A stretch of DNA of 64,000 nt from Halorubrum salipaludis (GTDB lineage Archaea > Halobacteriota > Halobacteria > Halobacteriales > Haloferacaceae), in the NCBI RefSeq assembly GCF_002286985.1, contig NZ_NSKC01000011.1:1-64000 (forward strand), written 5' to 3'. A program made the translations under genes and the position numbers. Numbering within the stretch: the stretch's first letter is position 1; every line of letters starts with the position of its first letter. Of the stretch, positions 8,981 to 17,484 are shown piece by piece. The notes beneath the pieces are model-generated. The model did no database searches, had not been told where the DNA came from, and was given only the letters and a program-made list of their open reading frames with translations.

Positions 8981-9982
8981 TCAGTAAGCCTCCTCGGGGG
9001 ATATGGGACCACTGAACGCCGAGTAGAGCACGACAAAGTAGCTTGCCACCAGCGGCAACAACAGTGCGGCGGCTATTGACATCAGATTCAGCGGGAGCGT
9101 CGAGACGATGGTTTCGCTGATCGTTGCTCCAGTTGCTGGGTCGATGGCGGGATACATAATAATCCCCACGACGGTGATCAGCCCGTACGTGAGGACCGCT
9201 GCCGCCCCGAGTGCCAGTAGACTCTCACCGCGCCGCATGGCGACGATGTATCCCGCGGTGAGGCCGATCGAAATCACCACTAACACGACGATGGTCGGAT
9301 GTAGCAGTGTTAACAGCCCACCGGGCAGTCGCACGGCGAGGATCGCTAGCGTTCCCACCACCGCCACCAAGTAGCCGACGACCGCGAACTGACCGTACGT
9401 CGACACCCGCTCGGGCAGAACGAGTGGCGCTTTCAGCCGGAGGAACGCCGCCCCGGAGACGACCGTCAGCAGCGTCAGCGTGAAGCCGACGACGACCCCG
9501 ATGAGCGAGACGGATCCCTCGTTGCCGACGAGCCAGTTGCCGGCGAAGACACCGAGCAGGAAGGGCGCGAGGACGCTCCCGGCAACGAAGGCGACACTCC
9601 ACGCCCGCTGCCAGCGCTCGTCATGACGCTGTTCGTACATTTCAGGCGCCAGCCCACGAAGGATGAGCGCACCCAAAATCCCGAACATCAGCAGGTAGTG
9701 TCGGCTGAACAGGTTCGCGTAGGCCGCGGGAAAGGCAGCAAAGAGTGTGCCGCCAAAGACGACCAGCCAGACCTCGTTGCCGTCCCAGAACGGACCGACG
9801 GCAGCGAGGACAGCCTCATGTTCCCGGTCGGTATTGAGCAGACCGTAAATCGCCCCTGCCCCGAAATCGAACCCATCGAGAAACAGGAACGTCGCTAGCA
9901 GCGTGAAGATGAGACCGAACCACATCTCAGGGAGAGGGAGGCCGAACAGCGGTCCAGCACTGAGCGACTCGACGCTAATCAT
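8981..9982 (-). CDS. cydB: Cytochrome bd oxidase subunit II
   Basis: A 333-residue polytopic protein with CydB hallmarks: FLDGFDFGAGAI near the N-terminus and FWDGNEVWLVVFGGTLFAAFP, followed by RGLAPEMY. With CydA it forms the terminal quinol oxidase that reduces oxygen to water in the membrane. Its ATG overlaps the stop of the 27-residue ORF between cydA and cydB, so translation is coupled through that ORF. Near a copper-resistance region, a copper-independent oxidase would keep respiration going when copper handling fails (inference). Confidence 0.95.
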   Translation of the reverse strand: MISVESLSAGPLFGLPLPEMWFGLIFTLLATFLFLDGFDFGAGAIYGLLNTDREHEAVLAAVGPFWDGNEVWLVVFGGTLFAAFPAAYANLFSRHYLLMFGILGALILRGLAPEMYEQRHDERWQRAWSVAFVAGSVLAPFLLGVFAGNWLVGNEGSVSLIGVVVGFTLTLLTVVSGAAFLRLKAPLVLPERVSTYGQFAVVGYLVAVVGTLAILAVRLPGGLLTLLHPTIVVLVVISIGLTAGYIVAMRRGESLLALGAAAVLTYGLITVVGIIMYPAIDPATGATISETIVSTLPLNLMSIAAALLLPLVASYFVVLYSAFSGPISPEEAY

Positions 9983-10058
9983 TGATGCTACCTCCCGGCT
10001 GTCCGCTGGCAGTATCAGTCTGTGTCGACCTCCCTATGACCGTCGGCACGTCAGTCAT
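9975..10058 (-). CDS. 27-residue ORF bridging cydA and cydB
   Basis: ATG at 10058 lies inside the last codons of cydA, and the TAG at 9975-9977 lies inside the first codons of cydB. The ORF therefore exactly fills the 68-base gap with overlaps on both sides. The product (MTDVPTVIGR, then a Thr/Gly-rich polar tail) is not hydrophobic, so it is not CydX-like. The simplest role is a translational-coupling relay between the two oxidase subunits. A real small protein is possible. Confidence 0.5.
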   Translation of the reverse strand: MTDVPTVIGRSTQTDTASGQPGGSIND

Positions 10059-11487
10059 CGTCGGCACCTCCCGCGGCCGACGTGTCTGACATAGGTGTGC
10101 GATCAGGACGCTCGCGAAGCTGTTCGCGACCGGGCGGGCCGTTGCGGATGACCCGAGTGATAACGTAGGTATACAGCCCGAGCAACGCAAGGTACACCAC
10201 GGCGAAGCCAACGAGTGAGATCGTCGCTTCAGTTCCCGTTAACCCAGGTGAGACCGCTTCACTGGTCTTCATCACATCCTGAATGACCCACGGCTGTCTG
10301 CCGACCTCGGTGACGATCCAGCCGAGTTCGACCGCGAGGATGCCCAGCAGTGACGAGCCCATCAGTGCCTTGTGTAACAGACCATCATTCAGTAGCTGGC
10401 CCTTGTACCATCGGTAGCCACCCCAGAACGATAATAGGATGAACCAAAAACCCATACCGACCATCGCACGGAAAGCCCAGAAGACGATAGCGACCGGCGG
10501 CGCCTGGCTCTCAAAGGTGTTCAATCCACGTATCTCGGCGGTCGGATCCCCCCCGCTGGCGAGCCACGACGCGCCACCGGGTATCCCGATGCCGAACAGT
10601 TCCTTCGCCCGTGGGTCGGTGATCGAATCGAGGTTCGTCGGGACGGCGATAAGATACTCAGGCACGTAGGAGTCGGTCTCCCAGACGGCCTCCATTGCGG
10701 CAAACTTCTGCGGTTGGGTTTCGGCTACCGAGCGGGCGTACATGTCGCCCTGATAGACTTGAAACGGGGCCGTGATCAGCAGAGCGACGAGGGCGATCTT
10801 CAGGGTCGTCTCCCAGAAATTCACGTTGTCGACATCGACCTCACGAACGTGGTGTTTGAACACGTAGTAGGCGGCGATGCCGGCCATGAAGAGCGCGACC
10901 GATTCGACGGCTGCGTTCTGCATGTGGACAAACATGTATCCGAACCGGGGATTAAAATACGCTGCAAGCGGATCAACGAGCTTGACGACCGTCTGGCCGC
11001 CCTCGGTGACTAGTTCATAGCCACGCGGGGTCTGCATCCATGAGTTCGCGATGAGAATCCACACGGCCGAGAGCCATGTGCCAAGACCGACAGCGACGCT
11101 TGAAATGAAGTAGAGTGTGTCACCGACGCGCTCACGGCCGAAGACGAAGATCCCGAGGAACGTCGCCTCTAGCATGAACGCCATCATCCCCTCAACGGCT
11201 AGCGGGCCACCAAACAGTTCGCCGGCGGCAATCGAAAACGCCGCGAAGTTCGTCCCGAATTCGAATTCGAGGACGATTCCAGTAACGGTGCCGACAACAA
11301 AGGAGATGGCGAAGATCTTGGTCCAGAAGCGACGCAACTGTTCGTACACCGGCTCGCCAGTTCGAATATCCTTCCATGTAAAATAGATAAGAAACGGGGC
11401 TAACCCCATGCTCATCACCGGAAAGATAATATGGACGGTTGTGGTGAGGGCGAACTGGAGCCGGCTAGCGATAAGTGGATCGACCAT
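10051..11487 (-). CDS. cydA: Cytochrome bd oxidase subunit I
   Basis: A 478-residue heme-bearing subunit. His19 in TTTVHIIFPV matches the heme ligand of CydA. EFGTNFAAFSIAAGELFGGPLAVEG, GYMFVHMQNAAVES and GRQPWVIQDV (near residue 393) are further family signatures. The length fits the form without a long Q-loop insertion. It binds the b-type and d-type hemes and oxidises quinol. It heads the operon cydA, coupling ORF, cydB, small membrane gene. Start at 11487 (ATG) follows a short AT-rich leader. Confidence 0.95.
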   Translation of the reverse strand: MVDPLIASRLQFALTTTVHIIFPVMSMGLAPFLIYFTWKDIRTGEPVYEQLRRFWTKIFAISFVVGTVTGIVLEFEFGTNFAAFSIAAGELFGGPLAVEGMMAFMLEATFLGIFVFGRERVGDTLYFISSVAVGLGTWLSAVWILIANSWMQTPRGYELVTEGGQTVVKLVDPLAAYFNPRFGYMFVHMQNAAVESVALFMAGIAAYYVFKHHVREVDVDNVNFWETTLKIALVALLITAPFQVYQGDMYARSVAETQPQKFAAMEAVWETDSYVPEYLIAVPTNLDSITDPRAKELFGIGIPGGASWLASGGDPTAEIRGLNTFESQAPPVAIVFWAFRAMVGMGFWFILLSFWGGYRWYKGQLLNDGLLHKALMGSSLLGILAVELGWIVTEVGRQPWVIQDVMKTSEAVSPGLTGTEATISLVGFAVVYLALLGLYTYVITRVIRNGPPGREQLRERPDRTPMSDTSAAGGADDD

Positions 11488-11604
11488 GACTGAAGGAGTG
11501 GCTAACAGCCGATTTTAAAGAACAGATCATGTTAAACATATCCTCACCTCCTTCTCGCCGGGAAGCGGCGAACCGTTTATTATGTCGACCGATAACGCCG
11601 CCGT

Positions 11605-11784
11605 ATGGATACCCGGCGTGTCGTTTTCGTGCTCGTCTGTCTGGTGACGGCGATTATGGCTATCAGAGGATTTGTCGCGCTCCAGAACGGGGAGTTCAAC
11701 ACGGTCGGGCGACAGCTCGGTGTGGGGGCGATTGTCTTCATCTTCGGGATCGCACTTGTCCGTCGATGGGATGAGATCGGGTAA
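11605..11784 (+). CDS. 59-residue two-helix membrane protein
   Basis: ATG at 11605 to TAA at 11782-11784. The protein starts MDTRRVVFVLV, has one membrane helix, a polar stretch (RGFVALQNGEFNTVGRQ), a second helix and ends RRWDEIG. Codon use is G/C-rich at third positions, as in neighbouring genes. It is divergent from cydA with a GTTTATTATG-type AT-rich box upstream. Function unknown. Confidence 0.65.
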   Translation: MDTRRVVFVLVCLVTAIMAIRGFVALQNGEFNTVGRQLGVGAIVFIFGIALVRRWDEIG

Positions 11785-11883
11785 TAATTGACGTAGCGTT
11801 CGGTGGTTCATCAACACTCAACACAGTCCACAATCGGCAGGTCACATCGAGTTAGCGGAGAGCCACAACGGATAGAATTATTA

Positions 11884-12244
11884 GGCTCTGTTGAAATCCT
11901 ATTCTTCAGATAGGTTCTCGTGTGAAACAGCCGGTCAGTAGATCTGCCTACTCCGCAATCAAGAATTATACAGTTCTATTCCCGGTTACTCAGTCCGGCA
12001 CCAATTGCAGCACCAAGTGCCACTCCGATAGCGAGCCAGAGTCCGATATTATCCGTAGCAGAACCGATAGCGACCCCAATCGCAAGTCCAATCGCCATCC
12101 CTATTCCCGTGTCTTTCCCGCTCGGTCCTGTCTCGCTTTCCCCGCTCATGTACTATCAGGGGACGTTAGGAGACGGTAAGTCCACCGTCTGGATTGATCG
12201 CAGCTGGGTCAAATATATCACTTGCTGAGGATTTCAACAGAGCC
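11884..12244. mobile_element. Transposase-less cassette 3 with IS6-type ends
   Basis: GGCTCTGTTGAAATCCT at 11884-11900 is repeated in inverse at 12228-12244, a perfect 17-bp inverted repeat bounding 361 bp. Inside the 11884 end the next bases (TATTCTTCAG and GTGAAACAGCCGGTC) are homologous to the right ends of cassettes 1 and 4. Inside the 12244 end the sequence matches the left ends of cassettes 1 and 4 and, over 30 bp, one end of cassette 2. The flanking 8-mers (AATTATTA and CAAAGTCC) do not match, so no duplication remains. The only gene is the small ORF at 11976-12149. Confidence 0.75.
11976..12149 (-). CDS. 57-residue glycine-zipper protein
   Basis: ATG at 12149, TAG at 11976-11978. After a polar Ser/Gly-rich start come two hydrophobic segments with Gly/Ala every three to four residues (GIGMAIGLAIGVAIGSA and LAIGVALGAAIGAGLS), the glycine-zipper pattern. 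Such peptides insert in membranes or oligomerise; many haloarchaea have small genes of this type with unknown function. It is the sole passenger of cassette 3 and reads from the cassette left end to the right end. A toxin-like, pore or membrane-structural role are all possible. Confidence 0.7.
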   Translation of the reverse strand: MSGESETGPSGKDTGIGMAIGLAIGVAIGSATDNIGLWLAIGVALGAAIGAGLSNRE

Positions 12245-12434
12245 CAAAGTCCCCAATATAAGAGGCAAAGGAGGATACCCAATACGTAGGACACCGACCT
12301 CATTTGACGTACCGAACTCGCAAAGTCGGAGTGACCATGGATTCGTTATGTAGACATCATGAGTCGTCTACGGATGTCGAATTCTGTTTCGTGAAGTGAT
12401 TAGGCTTAACTGGATTCACCAGTGAGATCAATAT

Positions 12435-12509
12435 GCTCCGTTGGTGTAGCTCGGCCAATCATCTCGACATCTCGCGCCGAGGACCGAGGTTCAAATCCTC
12501 GATGGAGCA
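12435..12509 (+). tRNA. tRNA-Glu(CTC)-like gene, divergent
   Basis: A cloverleaf fits 12435-12509. The acceptor stem is GCTCCGT with ATGGAGC (one G-T pair), followed by discriminator A. The D-arm block TGGTGTAGCTCGGCCAATCAT is as in haloarchaeal tRNA-Glu, and the T arm is CGAGG-TTCAAAT-CCTCG. The anticodon loop reads ATCTCGC, giving anticodon CTC. The anticodon stem has an A-C mismatch next to the loop, and position 37 is G rather than A. It sits in mobile-element debris, so it may be an extra, drifting copy or an integration site remnant. Confidence 0.75.
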
Positions 12510-12659
12510 TATCCAACCCGCTTCGACTTTCTATAGGCCGCCCTCGTATCTGCCCACTACACGACTAGCTTCACAGAATCACGTGTTGGGCAGGTATACC
12601 TTCGTAGAACTAGTTGCAACCACCAGCCTATGTCTGGTTGCTTTTGCTACCGCAACGGT

Positions 12660-13345
12660 CGTATTTACCGTAGGCGGAACTCCTGCAAACACGTTGTCGA
12701 CGGCAGGTAGCTGTCAAGAAAGTCAGTGGCATCCTCGTCATCGCCGATCAGAACGATGATCTTCGTATCACGGTTGCTCAGCTGCGTGAGCGTGTCGTCT
12801 CTACCCAATTGTGACTCGCCGACGACAACGTCGTCGTTTCGGAGACACTCGAAGACGATTTCGTCGAACACGATGATACCGCGGATCACTATTCCTCGAT
12901 ACTCGTTGCGACGGAGAGTGGTGTCGTGAACTCGAGTACCCATGGACACCCGATCAAGACACTGACAACGCCGTCAGGATGGCGATCGAGACGTCAGACC
13001 CCATCACGAGCGACCAGCCGCCAGCAAGTACCGCTCCGTCCACGACGACTGGAATAACGGACGACCCGAACCGATCGATCCCTCACTGGACGCCGTGGTC
13101 TCCACTCTGGTGACTCCAGACCCACGTGATGAGCCGTCAACGCTGCTGGATACACTGTCACTCACCGTGAACACAGCAGCCCCGTTTGTGACGACCGCTT
13201 CGCCGACGAGATTGTCGCCCACTCGCATCAGGGTTGGAAGGTGATTCACCCGCCGTGACTGCCTTCTCGACCGCACATTCGCTCTCGGCAAGCACCCTAT
13301 CGACCGAGATACGTTCGCCCTCACAGACAAGCACGCTCACCCGTT
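12660..13345 (-). pseudogene. Decayed heavy-metal P-type ATPase
   Basis: Pieces in several minus-strand frames match the intact SPW ATPase at 21381-23879. Frame pieces around 13158-13340 give VLVCEGERISVDRVL and AVTAGESP (actuator loop). 13004-13260 gives RVGDNLVGEAVVTNGAA. 12665-12949 gives RGIIVFDEIVFECLRNDDVVV joined directly to DTKIIVLIGDDEDATDFL, skipping the DKTGT and nucleotide-binding region. Frameshifts and at least one large internal deletion make it non-functional. It indicates a second, older copy of this ATPase type. The stretch 12510-12660 between the tRNA and this wreck shows nothing recognisable. Confidence 0.8.
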
Positions 13346-13378
13346 ATTCGAGACTACCCAATTTCTATCAGCTTCAAA

Positions 13379-13394
13379 GAATTTCAACAGAGCT
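13379..13394. repeat. Solo IS6-type inverted end
   Basis: GAATTTCAACAGAGCT is the inverse of an IS6-type terminus (AGCTCTGTTGAAATTC). It borders the decayed ATPase on its right. I found no partner end between 12245 and this point, so it is a solitary remnant. Confidence 0.55.
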
Positions 13395-13439
13395 ACTTCT
13401 GTGGTTTCAGATAGCAAATACGATATGACGAGATCAGAG

Positions 13440-13718
13440 CTATTTCTGAATATACAAAGAATACATAATAATCGTGAGTGCGAAAGCGACGAACATACTA
13501 TTTATGAGGACAACATATGCCAATGAGACAGAGAAGAACTGATTAGCTACGCCTGTCAACAGTGCTCCGAGCGTGAGGACACCAAATCCGATACCCAGAA
13601 CGCGGAGAGAATTCTCACCAGTTCGCCGATAAGCTTTGAACGCGATATAAGTAATTCCACCCCCGAGAATCAGGATTACAAACTTAACTATCGCAATTGC
13701 GGGTACAACTCCCTTCAT
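13440..13718 (-). CDS. Small three-helix membrane protein paired with an HTH regulator
   Basis: A 92-residue protein with three hydrophobic helices (KFVILILGGGITYIAFKAYRR, VLGIGFGVLTLGALLTGV and VVLINSMFVAFALTIIMYSLY). It resembles the haloarchaeal small membrane family often annotated DUF7521 (recalled, not checked). It overlaps the upstream regulator gene by four bases, so the two are co-translated. A second pair with the same layout lies at 29676-30305. Its role may be to sense a membrane or redox signal for its HTH partner (inference). Confidence 0.75.
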   Translation of the reverse strand: MKGVVPAIAIVKFVILILGGGITYIAFKAYRRTGENSLRVLGIGFGVLTLGALLTGVANQFFSVSLAYVVLINSMFVAFALTIIMYSLYIQK

Positions 13719-14092
13719 ATTTCGTCCCCCATCATTGTCCAGATGTCAGCAAGTCGCTCGTCGGTAGACTGTGATAGCCGCTCGATATTCACCGAAAACT
13801 CACCCGTGTCATCCATAGAAATCAGTACGTCATTGAATGACCGCTCGTAGTGAGTGACACGTCCGCCACCGGGATTGATCGTATCCCGCTTTCGTACGAG
13901 AGCAGCGGAGCTGAGAAGTTCTAACTTGCGATACAACGTCGACTTGGGGATGTCACAGACATCGCTCAATTCGTTTGCAGTCATGGGTTCAATGGTTTCG
14001 CGGAGAATGGATCGACACTCAGGATCATCCAACGCATCGAGGACATCCTGTAACGCCGGTGTGTCCTCAGATGACGCAGAATTGTCTCGCAT
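13715..14092 (-). CDS. Winged-helix transcription regulator
   Basis: A 125-residue soluble protein. Residues 15-75 form an ArsR-like winged helix (DVLDALDDPECRSILRETIEP, then MTANELSDVCDIPKSTLYRKLELL) followed by a wing containing VTHYERSF. No Cys or His cluster is visible, so direct metal sensing is not evident. It is the first gene of a two-gene unit with the membrane protein at 13440-13718. Ligand unknown. Confidence 0.8.
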   Translation of the reverse strand: MRDNSASSEDTPALQDVLDALDDPECRSILRETIEPMTANELSDVCDIPKSTLYRKLELLSSAALVRKRDTINPGGGRVTHYERSFNDVLISMDDTGEFSVNIERLSQSTDERLADIWTMMGDEI

Positions 14093-14255
14093 TGTTCTAT
14101 TAAATGTGTTGGGCGGAATGTGGTGTCCGATTGTTTTTCGGGAATGCTCCTAATGGTTCGGATCCAAGACCGGTTACGATATCCAGCTCATACCAGGTAA
14201 GTTGTCGAAAGAATCGCGAGATGAGAGTCGGCATAGTGATACTAATAGCGGGGTG

Positions 14256-14483
14256 TTATAACCTATACTGAGTTTCGGATCGTTGTGCCGTTTCTTCAAT
14301 GATTTCGTAGAGGTCTCGCCCGAGCGAACTGATGAACTCGTCATTATGAAAGTGGGTACATGTTTGTTCGCCAGCAGTCGGATATCCGTCAACGGCATTA
14401 AGAGTCTCTATTACGTAAGAAGATGGCTGGCTACTAACTGTTGTATCTCGATCAATCTTGGTCTCTATCTGAAATTTGCTCAT
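14256..14483 (-). CDS. Hypothetical 75-residue protein
   Basis: ATG at 14483. The product is short and soluble with a conserved-looking middle (SSYVIETLNAVDGYPTAGEQ) and an acidic helix (LGRDLYEIIEETA). It lies 60 bases downstream of the TFB gene in the same direction and could share its transcript. No family recognised. Confidence 0.5.
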   Translation of the reverse strand: MSKFQIETKIDRDTTVSSQPSSYVIETLNAVDGYPTAGEQTCTHFHNDEFISSLGRDLYEIIEETAQRSETQYRL

Positions 14484-14542
14484 ATTAGAATTAGGACTAT
14501 GAGTGAATGAAGAGCTGTTTGCTGTCCGAACGGACCACCCAT

Positions 14543-15502
14543 TCAGGCATGCTTCTCATACACCTCAAGAAGTTCCTGATATCGATTTTGGATCGTTACT
14601 TGGCTGACGTGGGCGATTTCACTTACAGTCTCCTGTGTGAGCTGTTCGTTCGTAAGATGGGTCGCAGCATACAGCGCGGCGGCCGCCAACCCTGCCGGGT
14701 TTTTCCCACTGTGGGCACCATTATCTGTTGCCACCCCAAGAAGTTCTCTAGAACGCCGTTCTGCTTCGTCGCTCACATCAAGTGATGACGCGAATTGTGG
14801 AAGATATTGAGTCGGATTTTGCGGCTCGATCTCCAACCCGAGTTCACGGGAAAGATATCGGTATGCTCGCTGGACTCGGATTTTTTTGACACGACTTACG
14901 TCGGAGAATTCAGTCAGTGGACGTGGCGTCCCATGCTGTCGAGCAGCTGCATACAACGAAGCCGTTGACATCCCCTCAATCGATCGGCCAGGTAGCAGGT
15001 CCTTCTCTACAGCACGCTTATACAGGATTCCGGCAGTTTCTCGGACTGATTTCGGAAGATCGAGAGCCGACGCCATGCGGTTGATCTCACCCAGCGCTTG
15101 CTTGAGATTCCGCTCGTGGGCATCTTTCGCCCGAAACCGCTCATCCCACATCCGAAGGCGCTGTAGTTGAGCGCGTTTGCGATCAGGAACTGCTTGTCCG
15201 TAGGCATCCTTGTCCCGCCAACCAATGGTAGTACTCAGTCCCTTATCATGCATCAGATGCGTCGTCGGGGCGCCAACACGACTCTTTTCATCACGTTCTT
15301 CCGACGTGAACGCACGCCATTCCGGGCCGTGATCGACTCGACTTTCCTTGAAAATCAACCCACAACCTTCACAAGTCGATTCACCTCCATTGCCCTTCTG
15401 AATGATTTGGCCTTGACACTCAGGACACACATTGCTCTCGATACACTCCGAGACCCGCTTTCGACTATCTAACGACTGTTCGTTGCTTTGTTTTTGACAC
15501 AT
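14543..15502 (-). CDS. tfb: Transcription initiation factor TFB
   Basis: A 319-residue archaeal TFIIB homologue. The zinc ribbon is at C26, C29, C44 and C47 (CPEC and CEGC), followed by the B-reader region and two cyclin-like repeats (about 110-205 and 210-315; LAAAALYAATHLTNEQLTQ is in the second). It recruits RNA polymerase to TBP-bound promoters through the BRE. ATG at 15502 gives a normal N-terminus (MCQKQSNEQ); the earlier start at 15577 adds non-homologous sequence. Haloarchaea carry many TFB copies with partly specialised regulons, and one inside an island may favour local promoters (inference). Confidence 0.93.
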   Translation of the reverse strand: MCQKQSNEQSLDSRKRVSECIESNVCPECQGQIIQKGNGGESTCEGCGLIFKESRVDHGPEWRAFTSEERDEKSRVGAPTTHLMHDKGLSTTIGWRDKDAYGQAVPDRKRAQLQRLRMWDERFRAKDAHERNLKQALGEINRMASALDLPKSVRETAGILYKRAVEKDLLPGRSIEGMSTASLYAAARQHGTPRPLTEFSDVSRVKKIRVQRAYRYLSRELGLEIEPQNPTQYLPQFASSLDVSDEAERRSRELLGVATDNGAHSGKNPAGLAAAALYAATHLTNEQLTQETVSEIAHVSQVTIQNRYQELLEVYEKHA

Positions 15503-15680
15503 AATGATAATCTCATGGACCGGTTTGTACTCCCAAATCGTGGGTCTTCTTGACAATTCGGAGGAGTGGCTCCGCAATGAATAAGTGGCGGAATCCCACT
15601 TAGGAGGAATCCGAGCTATACCTTTTCATCATGCCTTTAACAGCCTTATCGTAATTGGGAGGCATCCCATCAATCGAGAT

Positions 15681-16232
15681 ATGGCCCAAAATTCAGCGAA
15701 CTCAAACTACCTTCGAAAGACGATCTCAGAGGGTCCAGTTAAGTACGAGCACATCGCCGGCCTGACGCTGATTCTGACGTACATCGTAATGCTTCTCGGC
15801 GCCTATACGAGTGCAATCGGTGCCGGACTTTCTTGCCCCGACTGGCCGAGTTGCTACGGTACCTGGGTACCCTTCTTCCAACCTGATATCATCGCAAATT
15901 CACCGTACTCTGCCCTACAGATATTTGCCGAATGGGCCCACCGGGGACTTGCGATGACTGCTGGCTTCTTCATCGCGGGGACAGCAGTTGGTGCGTGGAT
16001 TTTCTACCCAGACGATACGTTGGTCAAGTGGTCCGCAACGACGGCACTCATCTTGCTTCCAATTCAGGTCGTACTCGGAGGACTGACTGTCACAGAGGAC
16101 CTCGAACCAATAATAGTCACGACTCACCTCGGAGTCGCTATTCTCATTCTTCTCAGCCTGCTCATGACCGTCCTTACGACCTACCTTCGTCACACACGAG
16201 TCGATAAATCCAAAATATGGGGAGAAGCATGA
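15681..16232 (+). CDS. Half-size heme A synthase (CtaA/COX15-like)
   Basis: A 183-residue four-helix protein. The CPDWPSCYG motif near the first loop, EWAHRG and THLGVAI give the conserved Cys pair and heme-ligating histidines of the COX15/CtaA family. Archaeal members are often half the length of bacterial CtaA, and this one fits that class. It converts heme O to heme A for aa3-type oxidases. Its TGA overlaps the ATG of the DsbA gene (ATGA), so the two are translated together. Oxidative thiol chemistry is needed by CtaA cysteines, which gives the operon a logic. Confidence 0.85.
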   Translation: MAQNSANSNYLRKTISEGPVKYEHIAGLTLILTYIVMLLGAYTSAIGAGLSCPDWPSCYGTWVPFFQPDIIANSPYSALQIFAEWAHRGLAMTAGFFIAGTAVGAWIFYPDDTLVKWSATTALILLPIQVVLGGLTVTEDLEPIIVTTHLGVAILILLSLLMTVLTTYLRHTRVDKSKIWGEA

Positions 16233-16969
16233 CCGATAGCGAACGCATCTCGACTCTGCTCACATCATCTGGTGGAGGACATAGACTGCTTACAAGACGC
16301 CAGTTCCTCGCGACAAGTGGAGCATTGGCGCTCAGTGGATGTCTCGGTGGCGAAAATAATGAATCAACAAATACTGCTGTAGATGCGGTAGCTAACGCGC
16401 CGGACCCAGACGACCCCACATCATCCACGTACGCAAGAGCGGGAGCTGCCGACCGACCAACGGTGACCTACTATGGGAACTGGAAATGTCCGTACTGTGC
16501 GGACTTCAACACAGATTTTCTCGGCAATATAGTCACAGACTACGTCGAGCCCGGAGACATCAGCCTACAATTCCGTGCGTTGGCCTACATCGACGGTGAG
16601 CCATTCCTCGGCTCTGATTCCCCTCGTGCCGCTCAAGGTGGCCTCGGTGTCTGGAATGTAGCTCCTGAAACCTACTGGCGATACCACGAATACGTCTTCG
16701 CCAATCAACCACCGGAGGGTGAGGAGTGGGCAACCACTAACAAACTCATGTCATTCGCTGAGGAGGCTGGAGTAACGGAGACGGAACAGCTCCAGACAAA
16801 AATTCAGGAACAAGCCTACGAATCGCCGATTCGAGAGACGAGTCAGGCAGCAGCCGACGCCGGCGTTTCGGGAACTCCGGCCCTCGTAATCGATGGTGAG
16901 ACGGTTAACCCGCTGAGTGACGAGCAACGAACCCGCACCCTCATTGAACAACTCGCAAATGGATCGTGA
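16229..16969 (+). CDS. DsbA-family thiol-disulfide oxidoreductase, Tat lipoprotein
   Basis: A 246-residue exported thioredoxin-fold protein. RRQFLATSGALALSGC is a Tat signal with a lipobox (Cys38). The active site is CPYC at residues 87-90 and a cis-Pro loop (GVSGTPALVIDG) comes late, as in DsbA/BdbD. It should introduce or shuffle disulfides in extracytoplasmic proteins. It is coupled by overlap to ctaA upstream and to the DsbB gene downstream. Start at 16229 preferred over 16217 because of the ATGA overlap. Confidence 0.9.
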   Translation: MTDSERISTLLTSSGGGHRLLTRRQFLATSGALALSGCLGGENNESTNTAVDAVANAPDPDDPTSSTYARAGAADRPTVTYYGNWKCPYCADFNTDFLGNIVTDYVEPGDISLQFRALAYIDGEPFLGSDSPRAAQGGLGVWNVAPETYWRYHEYVFANQPPEGEEWATTNKLMSFAEEAGVTETEQLQTKIQEQAYESPIRETSQAAADAGVSGTPALVIDGETVNPLSDEQRTRTLIEQLANGS

Positions 16970-17396
16970 TTGGATCCAGGTCGTATTGGGCAGTGCAGCC
17001 CTCATTGCCGGGATCGCAACAGCTGGAAGCCTCTGGTTTAGCCTTGGCCTCGGACTGATACCGTGTGACCTCTGTTGGTACCAACGAATATTGATGTACC
17101 CGCTCGTTGTCGTCCTCGGTGTCGCAACGTTTGAAGCTCGCCTTGCAGTCTGGCGGACTGTTATTCCGCTTTCAGTCACCGGTGGAGTGATCGCCGCTTA
17201 TCACTCGATCCTGCAGGCGACGACAACCACCTGTTCGTTCGGTGGACCGTGTGCCACCGTCCAGTGGCAGGCACCGATACTTGGACTGACGATCCCGAAC
17301 CTCTCACTTCTCGCATTCGTGCTCGTCACAGCCGTAGGACTCACCTGTTTGAGGATGACTCTGAGCCAGAACCAGACGAGACACCACAATCAATGA
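16959..17396 (+). CDS. DsbB-family quinone-linked disulfide oxidase
   Basis: A 145-residue four-helix membrane protein. The first redox pair is C36/C39 in IPCDLCWYQRI and the second is C92/C98 in TCSFGGPC, exactly the DsbB/BdbC layout. It reoxidises DsbA and passes electrons to quinone. ATG at 16959 overlaps the end of the DsbA gene by 11 bases. Partner and function are clear from family and context. Confidence 0.93.
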   Translation: MDRDWIQVVLGSAALIAGIATAGSLWFSLGLGLIPCDLCWYQRILMYPLVVVLGVATFEARLAVWRTVIPLSVTGGVIAAYHSILQATTTTCSFGGPCATVQWQAPILGLTIPNLSLLAFVLVTAVGLTCLRMTLSQNQTRHHNQ

Positions 17397-17484
17397 CAAA
17401 AATCCATAATAAACTATTGCCACGGCTGAGTATCGACGCTCACCGTATAGCTTGTCCAGACCGCTCCAGTACCAATTCCATCAA

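Noticed and set aside
12435-12509. tRNA-Asp as the identity of the tRNA-like gene
   Set aside because: The anticodon read from the best cloverleaf is CTC, and the D-arm and acceptor resemble tRNA-Glu rather than tRNA-Asp.
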